Source: UBA2239 sp050177075
Lineage (GTDB): Bacteria > Pseudomonadota > Gammaproteobacteria > Burkholderiales > UBA9220
Length of the DNA stretch: 21,728 bases
Assembly (NCBI GenBank): GCA_050177075.1
Contig: JBFXHL010000039.1
Location: 1 to 21,728 of the forward strand
Direction: 5' to 3'
The position numbers were made by a program, and so were the translations under genes. Positions 5,682 through 14,316 of the stretch are shown here, piece by piece (position 1 is the stretch's first letter; every line of letters starts with the position of its first letter). Below the pieces are notes generated by a model. That model was not told where the DNA came from. It worked only from the letters and a program-made list of their open reading frames with translations, and ran no database searches.

Positions 5682-8600
5682 TACCGTGGACCGATGCCGG
5701 GGGGGTTGAGCTGGGCTTCGCGCTCGGGGGTGAGCGGCCGCTCCAGCCAGTCCACGTCGTGGTCGGCAATCTTGTGCAGGGCCACCATGGTGTCCCGCTG
5801 GCATCCCACCGTGCCGTAGTAGTTGAAGCCGTAGGCCAGCTGCGCGTAGCCCCCCACCATGTTGGTGGGCTTGACGATGACCCGGGTCACCGAGTTGAGG
5901 ATGCCGCCCCGCTTGCCCGTGGTGTTGGAGCCGGGCACGTTCACGTTCTTCTCCTGGGCGTGGTACATCAGGGCCATGCCCCGGGGCACCCGCTGGGAGA
6001 CCACCGCCCGCGCCACGGTGGCGCCGTTGTGGTTGACCGCTTCCACCCAGTCGTTGTCCTGGAGGCCGATTTCCTTCGCGTCCTCCTCCGACACCCAGAC
6101 ATAGGGGCCGCCGCGGAACAGCTGCAGCATGCGCAGGTTGTCCTGGTAGCTGGAATGGATGCCCCACTTGGAGTGCGGCGTGATCCAGTTCAGCTGGAGG
6201 TGGGGCTTGCGGCGGACGCTGTCGGGCACCCCGTCGAGCTCCTTGAGGTCCACCGGCGGCTTGTAGACGCAGAATCCCTCGCCGAAGTCCAGCATCCACT
6301 CGTGATCCTGGTAGAAGTGGGCGCGTCCGGTCAGGGTGCGGAAGGGAATGTGCTCATGGATGTTGGTGTAGCCCGCCGTGTAGGACACCTTCTCCGACTC
6401 GATGCCGGACCAGGTGGGCGCGGTGATGATCTTGCGCGGCTGGGCCTGGATGTCGCGGAAGGTGATCTTGTCCTCGTGGCGTCCCTCGTAGAGGTGGCTG
6501 TGGTCGATGCCGGTCTTCTTCGACAGGGCGCTCCACGACTTGTGGGCCACCTCGCCGTTGGTTTCCGGCGCCATGCGCATCACCGCGTCGCAGACGGCGA
6601 TGTCCTCCTCCAGGGAAGGCATACCCTGGGAGACGCCGGGTTCCCGCACGGTGTAGTTGCACTTCTTGAGCTCCTCGTACTCCTGCTCGGTGTTCCAGTC
6701 GATGCCCTTGATGTTGTTGCCCAGCTTCACCATCAGGGGGCCGAGGGCGATGAACTTGTTGTACACGCTGCCGTAGTCGCGCTCCACCACCTTGAGCAGC
6801 GGCAGGGTCTTGCCCGGAACGGGTTCGCACTCGCCCTTCTTCCAGTCCCGGACCTGGCCCAGGGGCTGGGCCAGCTCGAAGGGGGAATCGTGCTGCATGG
6901 GCAGGGCGACGACGTCCTTCTTGATTCCCAGGTGTTTCTCGCCCAGCTTGGAGAAGGCCTTGGCGATGCTCTTGAAGATCTGCCAGTCAGACTTGGATTC
7001 CCAGCCGGGATTGACCGCTTCCGCCAAGGGGTGGATGAAGGGGTGCATGTCCGTGGTGTTGAGGTCGTGCTTCTCGTACCAGGTGGCGGTGGGCAGGATG
7101 ATGTCCGAGTAGGCGCCGGTGGAGTTGAGGCGGAAGTTGATGTCCACCATCAGGTCCAGCTTGCCCACGGGGGCTTCCTCGTGCCACTTCACTTCCTTGG
7201 TGCCGTTGCCGGCGCCGCTCTCCTGCAGGACGCCGTTCTGGGCCCCCAGCAGGTGCTTGAGGAAATACTCGTGGCCCTTAGCCGAGGTGCCGATGAGGTT
7301 GCCGCGCCAGACGAAGAGGTTGCGGGGCCAGTTCACTGGGTTGTCCACGTCGGCGAAAGCCATGTCCAGGCTGCCGGACTTGAGCTGCTCGACCATGTAT
7401 TTCGCTACCCCGGCCTCGTCGGCGGCGCCGGACTTTTCGGCGTCGGCCACGATGTCCAGCGGGTTGCGGTTGAAATGGGGGGCCGAGGGCAGGAAGCCGA
7501 GGCGGGTGGCCACCACGTTGTAGTCGGCCAGGGTGTAGCCCTTGTACTTGGCCTTGGCTGCCGGGGAGTGGAGGCTGTCCACGTCGATGGTCTCGTAGCG
7601 CCACTGGTCGGTGTGGAAATACCAGTAGGAGGTGGAGTTCATGTGGCGCGGCGGACGCTGCCAGTCCAGGGCGAAGGCGATGGGCGCCCAGCCGGCCTGG
7701 GGACGCAGCTTCTCCTGCCCCACGTAGTGGGCCCAGCCGCCGCCGCTCTGACCCACGCAGCCGCACAGGTGGAGCAGGTTCATCACCGAGCGGTAGCCCA
7801 TGTCGTTGTGGTACCAGTGGTTGATGGCGGCGCCCATGATGATCATGGACTTGCCCTTGGTCTTGCTGGCGTTCTCGGCGAACTCGCGGCCGGTGCGCTC
7901 CAGATCGGCGGCCTTGACGCCGGTGACCTTGGCCGCCCAGGCCGGGGTATAGGCCACGCTGTCGTCGGCGTAGGAGGACGCCACGTTGCCGCCGCCCAGG
8001 CCTCGGTCGATGCCGTACTGGGCCACCTGGAGGTCGAACACGCTGGTGACGTAGGCTTCGCTGCCGTCGGCCAGCTTGACCTTGCGGGCGGGGACGTTGC
8101 GGTACAGCAGGCCGGGCTCGCCGGGATTGAAGTGGGGAAAGCCCACCGACACCACGGCGTCGCGGCCGTCGATGCAGGACAGCTCGGCGACGATTTCCGA
8201 CTGGTCGGCGGCGTTCTTGGGCAGGAGGTTCCACTTGCCCTCCTCGCCCCAGCGGAAGCCGATGGAACCGTTGGGCACGACGAAGGATTTGCTCTTCTCG
8301 TCGTAGACGATGGTCTTCCACTCGGGGTTGTTGGCTTGGCCCAGGTTGCCGTCGAAATCGGAGGCCCGCAGGTTGCGGTCGGACACGTAGCCCTCGCCGT
8401 GGGGGCGCAGGATCACCTGCATCGGCATGTCGGTGTAGGTGCGGGCGTAATCGGCGAAATAGGGGTCCTGCTTGTCGATGTAGAACTCTTTCAGGGCCAC
8501 GTGGCCCATGGCCAGCAGGGCGGCCGCGTCGGTGCCCTGGCGCACCGGCATCCACAGGTCGGCGAACTTCACGTATTCGGCGTAGTCCGGGGCCATGGAC

Positions 8601-9436
8601 ACCACCTTGGCACCCTTGTAGCGCGCCTCCACCGCGAAGTGGGCGTCCGGCGTCCGGGTCATGGGCAGGTTGGCGCCGCAGATGATGATGTAGGTGGAGT
8701 TGTACCAGTCGGCGGCCTCGGGCACGTCGGTCTGTTCGCCCCAGGTCTGGGGGCTGGCGGCGGGCAGGTCGCAGTACCAGTCGTAGAAGGAGCCGCAGGC
8801 GCCGCCGATGAGGCTGATGTAGCGGGAACCGGCGGCGTAGGAAATCATCGACATGGCGGGAATCGGCGAGAAGCCGAAAATGCGGTCGGGGCCGTGTTTC
8901 TTGATAGTGTGGACGTTGGCCGCGGCGATGATTTCCGTCACCTCGTCCCAGGAGGTGCGCACGAAGCCGCCCAGGCCGCGCACGGCGGTGTACTTCTTGC
9001 GCTTGCCCTCGTCGGCCTGGATGGCGGCCCAGGCTTCCACCGGGTCCTTGCCAGCCTTGCGCTCGGCGCGGTAGAGGTCCAGCAGGCGGCCGCGAATCAG
9101 GGGATGCTTCACCCGGTGGGGGCTGTAGAGGTACCAGGAGAAGCTGGCCCCCCGCTGGCAGCCCCGGGGCTCGTGGTTGGGCATATCCTCCCGGGTGCGG
9201 GGGTAGTCGGTCTGCTGCATCTCGAAGGACACCAGGCCGTTCTTGACGAAAATCTTCCAGGAACAGCCGCCGGTGCAGTTCACGCCGTGGGTGGAACGCA
9301 CCACCTTGTCGTGGCGCCAGCGGTTGCGGTAGGCATCCTCCCACTGGCGGTCCTCGTTGGTGACGATGCCGTGGCCGTCGGAAAAGGTCTCCTTGACCTT
9401 GTCGAAGAATTTCAGTCGATCGAGAAAGTGGCTCAT
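5681..9436 (-). CDS. narG: Respiratory nitrate reductase alpha subunit (catalytic, molybdenum)
   Basis: The catalytic subunit reduces nitrate to nitrite at a Mo-bis-MGD centre on the cytoplasmic face. The 1251 residues match E. coli NarG (1247). The FS0 cluster ligands sit at the same numbers as in E. coli: His50, Cys54, Cys58 (THGVNCTGGCSW) and Cys93 (RGCQRGASFSWYLYS). The molybdenum-ligating Asp is in FYDWYCDLP at about residue 223, followed by SPQTWGEQTDVPEAADWYNS. The ATG at 9436 is preceded by AAGGAG and lies 30 bp after narK2. The reading frame is intact from end to end. Confidence 0.98.
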   Translation of the reverse strand: MSHFLDRLKFFDKVKETFSDGHGIVTNEDRQWEDAYRNRWRHDKVVRSTHGVNCTGGCSWKIFVKNGLVSFEMQQTDYPRTREDMPNHEPRGCQRGASFSWYLYSPHRVKHPLIRGRLLDLYRAERKAGKDPVEAWAAIQADEGKRKKYTAVRGLGGFVRTSWDEVTEIIAAANVHTIKKHGPDRIFGFSPIPAMSMISYAAGSRYISLIGGACGSFYDWYCDLPAASPQTWGEQTDVPEAADWYNSTYIIICGANLPMTRTPDAHFAVEARYKGAKVVSMAPDYAEYVKFADLWMPVRQGTDAAALLAMGHVALKEFYIDKQDPYFADYARTYTDMPMQVILRPHGEGYVSDRNLRASDFDGNLGQANNPEWKTIVYDEKSKSFVVPNGSIGFRWGEEGKWNLLPKNAADQSEIVAELSCIDGRDAVVSVGFPHFNPGEPGLLYRNVPARKVKLADGSEAYVTSVFDLQVAQYGIDRGLGGGNVASSYADDSVAYTPAWAAKVTGVKAADLERTGREFAENASKTKGKSMIIMGAAINHWYHNDMGYRSVMNLLHLCGCVGQSGGGWAHYVGQEKLRPQAGWAPIAFALDWQRPPRHMNSTSYWYFHTDQWRYETIDVDSLHSPAAKAKYKGYTLADYNVVATRLGFLPSAPHFNRNPLDIVADAEKSGAADEAGVAKYMVEQLKSGSLDMAFADVDNPVNWPRNLFVWRGNLIGTSAKGHEYFLKHLLGAQNGVLQESGAGNGTKEVKWHEEAPVGKLDLMVDINFRLNSTGAYSDIILPTATWYEKHDLNTTDMHPFIHPLAEAVNPGWESKSDWQIFKSIAKAFSKLGEKHLGIKKDVVALPMQHDSPFELAQPLGQVRDWKKGECEPVPGKTLPLLKVVERDYGSVYNKFIALGPLMVKLGNNIKGIDWNTEQEYEELKKCNYTVREPGVSQGMPSLEEDIAVCDAVMRMAPETNGEVAHKSWSALSKKTGIDHSHLYEGRHEDKITFRDIQAQPRKIITAPTWSGIESEKVSYTAGYTNIHEHIPFRTLTGRAHFYQDHEWMLDFGEGFCVYKPPVDLKELDGVPDSVRRKPHLQLNWITPHSKWGIHSSYQDNLRMLQLFRGGPYVWVSEEDAKEIGLQDNDWVEAVNHNGATVARAVVSQRVPRGMALMYHAQEKNVNVPGSNTTGKRGGILNSVTRVIVKPTNMVGGYAQLAYGFNYYGTVGCQRDTMVALHKIADHDVDWLERPLTPEREAQLNPPGIGPR

Positions 9437-9466
9437 TGCTTTACTCCTTGATAAATCGGGGACGCC

Positions 9467-11080
9467 TCAGGGGTTCTTGATCTCGGCGCCGGGACGCAGG
9501 TAGAACCACCAGTTGAGAATCAGGCACAGGGCGTAGAACACCGCGAAACCGTACATGGCCATCTCCGGGGTGCCGGCCTTGAGCTGGCCGCCGATCACCA
9601 CCGGCGCGATGAAGGAGCCGTAGGCGGCGACGGCGGAGGTCCACCCCAGGACCGGACCGGCCTGGTTGCGGTCGAAGATCACGCCCACGGTGCGGAAGGT
9701 GGAACCGTTGCCGATGCCGGAGGCGGCGAAGAGGACGACGAAGGTGATCATGAACTGGCCGAAATAGACCTCGGGGGTGGCCGAGTGGTAGGCCTGCATC
9801 ATGACGTAGCCGGCATAGGCGGATGCCGCCACCATCACGGCGGAGATGACCTGGGTGACGATGCTCCCCCCCACCTTGTCGGAAATCCAGCCGCCCACCG
9901 GACGGATCAGGGCGCCGACGAAGGGACCGATCCAGGCGTAGGTCAGGGCGGAGGGCGCGGCGGGGTTCTTGACGTGGCTCCAGACGCCGGTGGCCGCGTC
10001 GAGGACGTGCTTGTCGCCGAAGATCACGGTGATGGACAGGGGCACGGCGGCGGAAAAGCCGATGAAGGAACCGAAGGTGACCACATAGAGGGCGGTCATG
10101 GACCAAGTGTGTTTGTTCTTGAAGATGGCGAACTGCTTCTGGATGCCGGCCTTCATCTCGCCGATGGCGAAGAGGCGCATCAGGAGCAGGGTACCGACGA
10201 TGATGAGGGGAAGCGCCACCCACATGTTGAGCAGCGCCAGGCCGCCGGCGGCCTTGGGCAGATAGACGTACAGCCCCACGCCCGCCGTGACGATGGCCAG
10301 GCCGTAGAGCCACAGCACCTTGATGAAGGCGCCGATGGTGGAGCCGATGCCGGGGGAAATGGGCAGCAGGTTGTTCATACCGAAGAAGCCGAGGACGGCC
10401 AGGGGCACCAGGGCCAGCAGCCAGACGTATCCCGCGTTCTGGATGAAGGTGGGGGTGCCGGCGGGAATCTTGCCGAGAATCCAGCCGCTATCCTTGACGA
10501 GCTCCATGGGCGCTCCGGCCATGGCGCCGAAGATGCCGGCGGTCATCACCAGGGGGATCAGGATCTGCATGGTGGTGACGCCAAAGTTGCCCAGGCCGGC
10601 GTTGAGCCCCAGGGCCGTGCCCTGCAGGCGCTTGGGGAAAAAGGTGCTGATGTTGGACATGGAGCAGGCGAAATTGCCGCCGCCGATGCCGGACAGCAGG
10701 GCCAGGGCCTGGAACACCCAGAGGGGCGTGGTCTTGTCCTGGAGGGCGATGCCGGTGCCGAGAGCGGGGATCATCAGCAGGGCGGTGGTGAGGAAAATGA
10801 CGTTACGGCCGCCGGCGATGCGGATGAAGAAGGAGGCAGGAATGCGCAGGGTGGCGCCGGACAGGCCCGCGATGGCGGTGAGGCTGAACATGTCCCCTTG
10901 GGTGAAGGGGAAGCCCAGGTTCAGCATCTGCACCGTGATGATGCCCCACATCATCCACACGGCGAAGCCGAGCAGGAGGCTGGGGATGGAAATCCACAGG
11001 TTGCGGTAGGCGATGCCCTTGCCGGTGGACTCCCAGAACTGCTGGTCCTCCACATCCCATTTTTCGATATTGATCGACAT
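9467..11080 (-). CDS. narK2: NarK2-type nitrate/nitrite antiporter (MFS)
   Basis: A 12-helix major facilitator transporter of the nitrate/nitrite porter family, expected to exchange cytoplasmic nitrite for external nitrate. Signatures: substrate-binding Arg in LSGATLRIPASF near residue 98; the nitrate motif GIGGGNFACSMSNISTFFP, followed by LQGTALGLNAGLGNFG; and the second substrate Arg in IRPVGGWISDK. At 537 residues it is longer than E. coli NarK (463); extra length lies in loops around APMELVKDSGWILGKIPAG and after VIFGDKHVLDAATGVWS. It follows narK1 by 35 bp and precedes narG by 30 bp. NarK2 rather than NarK1 is assigned by resemblance to E. coli NarK; transport mode is inferred from that. 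Confidence 0.93.
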   Translation of the reverse strand: MSINIEKWDVEDQQFWESTGKGIAYRNLWISIPSLLLGFAVWMMWGIITVQMLNLGFPFTQGDMFSLTAIAGLSGATLRIPASFFIRIAGGRNVIFLTTALLMIPALGTGIALQDKTTPLWVFQALALLSGIGGGNFACSMSNISTFFPKRLQGTALGLNAGLGNFGVTTMQILIPLVMTAGIFGAMAGAPMELVKDSGWILGKIPAGTPTFIQNAGYVWLLALVPLAVLGFFGMNNLLPISPGIGSTIGAFIKVLWLYGLAIVTAGVGLYVYLPKAAGGLALLNMWVALPLIIVGTLLLMRLFAIGEMKAGIQKQFAIFKNKHTWSMTALYVVTFGSFIGFSAAVPLSITVIFGDKHVLDAATGVWSHVKNPAAPSALTYAWIGPFVGALIRPVGGWISDKVGGSIVTQVISAVMVAASAYAGYVMMQAYHSATPEVYFGQFMITFVVLFAASGIGNGSTFRTVGVIFDRNQAGPVLGWTSAVAAYGSFIAPVVIGGQLKAGTPEMAMYGFAVFYALCLILNWWFYLRPGAEIKNP

Positions 11081-11115
11081 GTCGTTTTCTCCGTCGTTGT
11101 GTGTCTAGGTTCGCG

Positions 11116-12378
11116 TCATTCGAGAGTGTCCGCCGCCTTCTGCCGACGATGCCGTGCGGCGTCCAGAGGGCGGACTTCCGAGAAGTACATCCACATCAGG
11201 GACACCCACACCACGCCGAACATCAGCATGAAGGCCGAGGAGCGGATGCCGGTGAGGTCCACCAGGGCGCCGAACATGATCGGCAAGAGAAAGCCCCCCA
11301 TCCCGCCCATCAGGCCGACGATGCCGGAGATGACGCCGATGTTGTGGGGGTATTCGTCCGAGATGTACTTGAACACCGATGCCTTGCCGAAGGCGAAAGC
11401 GGCGCCGACGGTGAACATCAGGACGGTGAAGACGGTGGGCGTGAGGCCGATGTGGAAGGTTTCGGGGCCGTTCACGGTGTGGATGGTGAAGTCGGTCTGG
11501 GGATAGGAGAGGAAGAACAGGCACACCAGGGACACCCACAGCACCCACCAGGTCACGGAATGGGCGCCCCACTTGTCCGACATCCAACCGCCGAAGGCCC
11601 GCAGCACGCCGCCGGGGAGTGAAAAGGCGGCGGCGAGCACGGCGGCCACGCGCAAATCGAAGCCGTACTCCGAGACGTAATACTTGGTCATCCACAGGGA
11701 CAGTGCCACGTAGCCGCCGAAAACGATGGAGTAGTACTGGCAAAGCTTCCACACGTTCCAATCCTTCAGGGCCCGCAGCTGGTCCATGACCGTGACCGAG
11801 TTCTCCACCTTGTGGCTGGGCTCGGAGTAGGTAAAGAGCCAGAAGGCCGCCGCCGTCACCGCCATCATCACGGCATAGACCTTGGGCACCATCTGCCAGC
11901 CGTAGGCCACCACGATGGACGGGGCGATCAGCTTGGTCATGGCGGCGCCGGCATTGCCCGCGCCGAAGATGCCCATGGCCGTGCCCTGCTTTTTCTTCTC
12001 GAACCAGCGGGCGCAGTAGGCGATGCCCACGGAAAACGAGCCGCCGGCGGCGCCGACGAAAAGCCCGGTAGCCAGGTAGTGAATGAAGCTGTCGCCGTAG
12101 GGAATGAGGTAAATGGGGAGAATGGTGGAGACCATCAGCACAAAGAACACGATGCGGCCGCCGAACTTGTCGGTCCACATTCCCAGGGGCAGGCGGATGA
12201 GGGACCCGGTGAGCACCGGCATCGCCACCAAAAGACCGAACTCGGTCTCGTTGAGGCCGAGGTGTTTCTTGATCGGGATGCCGATCACCGCGAACATCAT
12301 CCATGCCATGAAACACACCGTGAACGCCAGGGTGCTCATGACGACGACCGACCATGCTTTCTGATTGTGCGTAGCCAT
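11116..12378 (-). CDS. narK1: NarK1-type nitrate transporter (MFS)
   Basis: A 420-aa, 12-helix transporter of the nitrate/nitrite porter family. The NarK1 subgroup is usually described as a nitrate/proton symporter that starts nitrate uptake before nitrite builds up. Signatures: GSLIRLPLGMWTDKFGGR (substrate Arg), VGAAGGSFSVGIAYCARWFEKKKQGTAMGIFGAGNAG, VLRAFGGWMSDKWG (second Arg), and IGVISGIVGLMGGMGGFLLPI (second nitrate motif). The ATG at 12378 (MATHNQKAWSVVVMSTLAF) follows AAGGAGGGG; the in-frame ATG at 12411 would put that site inside the gene and is rejected. It is the first gene of the nar operon, so its 5' region (12379-12638) should carry the main operon promoter. Confidence 0.94.
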   Translation of the reverse strand: MATHNQKAWSVVVMSTLAFTVCFMAWMMFAVIGIPIKKHLGLNETEFGLLVAMPVLTGSLIRLPLGMWTDKFGGRIVFFVLMVSTILPIYLIPYGDSFIHYLATGLFVGAAGGSFSVGIAYCARWFEKKKQGTAMGIFGAGNAGAAMTKLIAPSIVVAYGWQMVPKVYAVMMAVTAAAFWLFTYSEPSHKVENSVTVMDQLRALKDWNVWKLCQYYSIVFGGYVALSLWMTKYYVSEYGFDLRVAAVLAAAFSLPGGVLRAFGGWMSDKWGAHSVTWWVLWVSLVCLFFLSYPQTDFTIHTVNGPETFHIGLTPTVFTVLMFTVGAAFAFGKASVFKYISDEYPHNIGVISGIVGLMGGMGGFLLPIMFGALVDLTGIRSSAFMLMFGVVWVSLMWMYFSEVRPLDAARHRRQKAADTLE

Positions 12379-12492
12379 TTTTCCCCTCCTTGGGATCCGT
12401 GTTCCGATCACGCTGTCAGGTTAGGCTCGCTGCCCCTCGAAACCCATTCTCCCGAAGCACGGGTGGAGCAAGGCAAAAGGAGGAGGGAACGG

Positions 12493-12522
12493 CTAGTTCT
12501 TCAGAAGGAAGGACTAGTTCTT
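12493..12522. repeat. Direct repeat CTAGTTCTT, 21 bp apart
   Basis: CTAGTTCTT occurs at 12493-12501 and again at 12514-12522, a period of 21 bp or two helical turns, about 115-145 bp before narK1. The second copy lies within the dyad AGGACTAGTTCT, and TTCTTCAGAAGGAA between the copies is itself near-palindromic. The spacing fits two dimers of a regulator on one DNA face. The factor is unknown; the sequence does not match NarL heptamers. Confidence 0.45.
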
Positions 12523-12552
12523 TTGGCCAATCCCCCGGAGAAAAATCGGTTG

Positions 12553-12568
12553 TGTAGCAATTGTTACA
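12553..12568. promoter_or_regulatory. CRP/FNR-like dyad TGTAGCAATTGTTACA
   Basis: A 16-bp palindrome with seven of eight base pairs symmetric. It has the 5-6-5 layout of CRP-family sites (TGTAR-N6-YTACA) but a different half site from CRP (TGTGA) or FNR (TTGAT). Toward the plus strand, TAGGCT at 12590-12595 begins exactly 30 bases after the centre, where a class II -10 is expected. That would place transcription start near 12602 for the gene at 12639. No equivalent -10 is visible toward narK1. Confidence 0.5.
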
Positions 12569-12601
12569 GAACGCATCCCCTGCCATGGATAGGCTTTCCC
12601 C

Positions 12602-12618
12602 CACTACATCCCGTAGTG
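12602..12618 (+). other. Hairpin in the predicted 5' leader
   Basis: CACTAC-ATCCC-GTAGTG forms a perfect 6-bp stem with a 5-nt loop. It starts at the transcription start predicted from the upstream dyad and ends just before the purine-rich ribosome site (AAAGGAAAGG) of the gene at 12639. It could stabilise the 5' end of the mRNA, or it could be a DNA operator. Confidence 0.35.
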
Positions 12619-12638
12619 CGAAAGGAAAGGAAACCACC

Positions 12639-12947
12639 ATGCAAGCGATGCGTTTTTATCTCGACACCAACGACCGTTCCCGCAAGACCTTCCCGGCCGA
12701 ACTGTCCCCCGCCGATTTCGAGGTTTTCTTCGAACAGTACGAACAGGCCTGCTATGCCGAAGGCGTCATCCCCCTCCGCATCCATGTCGGCTACGAGGAG
12801 GGCCGGGCTTTCTGCCTCAACATGGCGCCGGACGCCGAGGCCGTGAGGCGGGCGCACGAGCGCGTGGGCCTGCCCTTCGACTCCATCACCGAGGTCACCA
12901 CGGCAACCCCGGGAGATACCTTTTTCCGCCGTCGGGCCTGCGCCTAG
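12639..12947 (+). CDS. DUF4242-like small protein (SCO4226 nickel-binding-like)
   Basis: A 102-aa soluble protein with no signal peptide. The pattern EGVIPLRIHVGYEEGRAFCLNMAP, then DAEAVRRAHERVGLPFDSITEV, matches the small ferredoxin-like DUF4242 family, whose studied member SCO4226 binds nickel. The characteristic part is the AHERxGLPxDxIxEV ending. Function here is unknown; metal binding is inference only, though Cys, His and acidic residues are present (CLNMAP, RIHVGYEE, AHERV). The start at 12639 follows AAAGGAAAGG; an in-frame ATG at 12561 overlaps the regulatory dyad and is rejected. It is the first gene of a plus-strand run with the di-heme peroxidase (61-bp gap) and the Crp/Fnr gene. 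Confidence 0.8.
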   Translation: MQAMRFYLDTNDRSRKTFPAELSPADFEVFFEQYEQACYAEGVIPLRIHVGYEEGRAFCLNMAPDAEAVRRAHERVGLPFDSITEVTTATPGDTFFRRRACA

Positions 12948-13008
12948 TAGCGGCCAACAGTCCCTCCCTCCGCCGGAAAGCGGCCACCCCACATCGAAGG
13001 AGGCAAAC

Positions 13009-14316
13009 ATGCACGCAAATCTCTTGAACCTGCTCGACGTCGGCATCCCGGCGTTGCTGATCGCCCTCGCCGTGCTGCTGCTCATGGTGCGGCAGGAGCT
13101 GGGACCGTTCTCCGGCCTCAAGGGTGGCGGAAAAATACTGCTGATGTCCGCCTTCGGCATGGGGGTGTTCGCTTTCGGCCTCAAGCTGACGGTGGCGACG
13201 GCGGTGGCGAAGATGCCGGAGCGGACGGTCGCGCCCCTGGTGGCGGCCAACACCAAGGCGGTATCGGCGAGCACTGCCCTTCCCGCCCATGCCGTGGCGC
13301 CGCCCCCCGGGCCCGACCATTACGTCTGGCAGGCCCTGCCGGAAAAGGCGCCGGCCCCGGAAGGCAATCCAACCACCCCGGACAAGGTAGCCCTGGGCAA
13401 GCGGCTGTTTTTCGACCGCAGTCTGTCCGTAGACGGTTCCGTGTCGTGCAGCTCCTGCCATGACCTGGACCGGGGAGCCGGTGCGGACGGCCGCCGCACT
13501 GCTCTCGGCATCCGGGGCCAGACCGGTTCCCGCAACGCGCCCACGGTATGGAACGCCGCCTTCCAATCGGTGCTGTTCTGGGATGGCCGTGCCGCCTCCC
13601 TGGAAGAGCAGGCGAAAGGCCCGCTCCTCAACCCCCTGGAAATGGGCATGCCCTCCGCTGCGGCGGTGGAAAGGCGCATCAGGCAAAACGCCTCCTACCG
13701 TGATGACTTCGCCCGGGCCTTCGGCCCCGGCAGCACCGTCTCCCTGGCACGCATCGCCGAAGCCATCGCCGCCTACGAGAGGACGCTGATCACCCCCGAC
13801 AGCCCATACGACCGTTTCGTCCGCGGCGACGGAAAAGCCCTGGACGCGGCCCAACTGCGGGGCATGGCCCTGTTCCAATCCTTCGGCTGCGTCGCCTGCC
13901 ACCGGGGGCCGAACTTCAGCGACGCCAGCCTGCTGGACGGGCAGACCCCGCTGCGGATTTTCCCGGCCAAGGCCACGCCTTTCGACTCCCGCTACCGACT
14001 CACCGCCGATGGCGGCGCCGCAGGCCGAGCCGGTCGCGGGGTATGGCGCGTCCCGTCCCTGCGCAACGTCGCCCTCACCGGCCCCTATTTCCACAACGGT
14101 TCGGTGGATAGCCTGGAAGAAGCGGTCCGCATCATGGCCAATGCCCAACTTGGCATGGTGGTGGGCCCCCGCTCCGAGCGCACGCTCTACTGGTCCCAGC
14201 AGGATAAAGTGCTGAGCCAGGCCGAACCGCGCTTCATCAGCGAGGGCGAGGTGAAGGACATCGTGGCATTTCTCAACGGGCTAAGCAGCGATGCCTTGGT
14301 CCGGCGCGGTAAATGA
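13009..14316 (+). CDS. Membrane-anchored di-heme cytochrome c peroxidase (CcpA/MauG family)
   Basis: A periplasmic enzyme expected to reduce hydrogen peroxide using cytochrome electrons. Two CXXCH heme sites are present: CSSCH at 147-151 and CVACH at 294-298. Around them are the family motifs LGKRLFFDRSLSVDGSVSC, GSRNAPTVWNAAF (with the inter-heme Trp region), FWDGRAASLEEQA, and VPSLRNVALTGPYFHNGSVDSLEEAV. The N-terminus is unusual: two hydrophobic helices at about 12-28 and 43-64 replace a cleavable signal, and then a Pro/Ala-rich linker leads to the catalytic part. The 435 residues exceed the usual 320-350 by this anchor. AAGGAGG precedes the ATG. Its stop overlaps the possible first ATG of the Crp/Fnr gene (ATGA), which suggests cotranscription. 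A MauG-like oxidase role is possible. Confidence 0.93.
   Translation: MHANLLNLLDVGIPALLIALAVLLLMVRQELGPFSGLKGGGKILLMSAFGMGVFAFGLKLTVATAVAKMPERTVAPLVAANTKAVSASTALPAHAVAPPPGPDHYVWQALPEKAPAPEGNPTTPDKVALGKRLFFDRSLSVDGSVSCSSCHDLDRGAGADGRRTALGIRGQTGSRNAPTVWNAAFQSVLFWDGRAASLEEQAKGPLLNPLEMGMPSAAAVERRIRQNASYRDDFARAFGPGSTVSLARIAEAIAAYERTLITPDSPYDRFVRGDGKALDAAQLRGMALFQSFGCVACHRGPNFSDASLLDGQTPLRIFPAKATPFDSRYRLTADGGAAGRAGRGVWRVPSLRNVALTGPYFHNGSVDSLEEAVRIMANAQLGMVVGPRSERTLYWSQQDKVLSQAEPRFISEGEVKDIVAFLNGLSSDALVRRGK

Larger units (their letters stand above)
12379..12638. promoter_or_regulatory. Divergent regulatory region between narK1 and the DUF4242-like gene
   Basis: This 260-bp region must hold promoters for the nar operon (minus) and the peroxidase cluster (plus). 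I find no TTGAT-N4-ATCAA FNR box and no clear NarL TACYNMT heptamer pair by eye. It does hold a CRP/FNR-like dyad (12553-12568), a direct repeat with 21-bp period (12493-12522), and a small hairpin (12602-12618). A good sigma-70 promoter for narK1 was not identified. Confidence 0.6.

Noticed and set aside
5759..9451. 1230-codon open frame antisense to narG
   Set aside because: It is an exact shadow of the intact narG gene, with composition set by narG codon bias and no domain or ribosome site.
9785..11506. 573-codon plus-strand frame antisense to narK2/narK1
   Set aside because: It spans two transporter genes and their gap, is rich in Gly/Asp/Glu/His, and has no recognisable motif.
12573..12588. 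Possible sigma-54 promoter on the minus strand (TGGCAGGGGATGC)
   Set aside because: The GG and GC elements are two bases too close for the -24/-12 spacing.
12379..12638. FNR box for the nar operon
   Set aside because: No TTGAT-N4-ATCAA sequence with fewer than about three mismatches was found by eye, so none is claimed despite the expectation for nar.
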